From DATKEH01 sp035546355 (GTDB taxonomy: Bacteria > Acidobacteriota > Thermoanaerobaculia > Multivoradales > JAIOJS01), in the NCBI GenBank assembly GCA_035546355.1, contig DATKEH010000391.1:1-5807 (forward strand): a DNA stretch of 5,807 nt, written 5' to 3'. Position 1 is the first letter of the stretch. The number at the start of each line of letters is the position of its first letter. Under the pieces are notes generated by a model, which worked only from the letters and a program-made list of their open reading frames with translations, was not told the DNA's origin and did no database searches. Both the position numbers and the translations under genes were made by a program. Below, piece after piece: positions 5,695 to 5,807 of the stretch.

Positions 5695-5807
5695 ATGACC
5701 GTTTTCCCCGAGAAGCAGTCGGCGACGACCCCGCAGGGCGCCCGCGCCACCGCCCGCGGCACCGTCGAGCTGTTCGCGGCGCAGGTGTTCATGGCGGCGG
5801 CCGGGCT
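5695..5807 (+). CDS. N-terminus of a possible polysaccharide flippase (runs off right edge)
   Basis: An open frame starts at the ATG at 5695, 19 bases after the ATP-grasp stop, and stays open to the window end (37 codons). A polar N-terminus (about residues 1-18) is followed by ARGTVELFAAQVFMAAAG (18-35), an amphipathic-to-hydrophobic segment. This is the usual look of the first helix of Wzx/PST-type oligosaccharide flippases, which often begin with an Arg-Gly-Thr and then a helix with an Ala-Gln. Such a protein would move lipid-linked glycan units across the inner membrane, which suits the neighbouring genes. No clear ribosome binding site is seen; coupling to the ATP-grasp gene is possible. 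The short fragment allows other membrane proteins too, so the reading frame is more certain than the function. Confidence 0.55.
   Translation, partial: MTVFPEKQSATTPQGARATARGTVELFAAQVFMAAAG

Noticed and set aside
4428..5792. Minus-strand open frame of 454 codons opposite the ATP-grasp gene
   Set aside because: The plus strand carries the ATP-grasp family motifs over the whole stretch. The minus-strand product has no recognisable motif and runs through the start of the next plus-strand gene.

Overview
The window is about 70% G+C or higher, with GC-biased codons throughout. The genes look like those of a Gram-negative bacterium: a monofunctional peptidoglycan transglycosylase (MtgA type) plus surface-polysaccharide sugar genes. 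A high-GC Acidobacteriota or Myxococcota-like (possibly Gemmatimonadota) genome would fit, but nothing here fixes the phylum. No rRNA, tRNA, CRISPR array, insertion sequence or phage gene was seen.

Left part (1-3449, minus strand): four tightly packed genes, read right to left. They are a two-domain sugar C-methyltransferase-like protein (3449-2214), an RmlC/RfbC-type dTDP-sugar epimerase (2217-1687), a COG4310/DUF4910-type aminopeptidase-like protein (1715-336), and the N-terminal part of an MtgA-like peptidoglycan glycosyltransferase (339 to beyond base 1). The junctions are a 4-base GTGA overlap, a 29-base overlap and another 4-base GTGA overlap, so this looks like one translationally coupled operon. 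The first two genes suggest modification of a nucleotide-activated deoxysugar (C-methylation and epimerisation) for an O-antigen, capsule or secreted glycan. COG4310 proteins are often found in such clusters, but their reaction is not established.

Middle (3450-4338): a 272-residue acidic HEAT-repeat protein on the minus strand, 70 bases upstream of the methyltransferase gene and perhaps on the same transcript.

Right part (4482-5807, plus strand): after a 143-base divergent intergenic region comes a protein of the 'sugar-transfer associated ATP-grasp' family, then the first 37 codons of what may be a polysaccharide flippase. The ATP-grasp protein keeps the family framework but has lost several residues expected for ATP and metal binding, which is the most unusual feature of the window.

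Overall this looks like part of a surface-glycan locus, with genes on both sides of a divergent promoter region. I do not see a clearly new system. The most testable oddities are the degenerate ATP-grasp active site and the coupled order methyltransferase - epimerase - aminopeptidase-like protein - transglycosylase.
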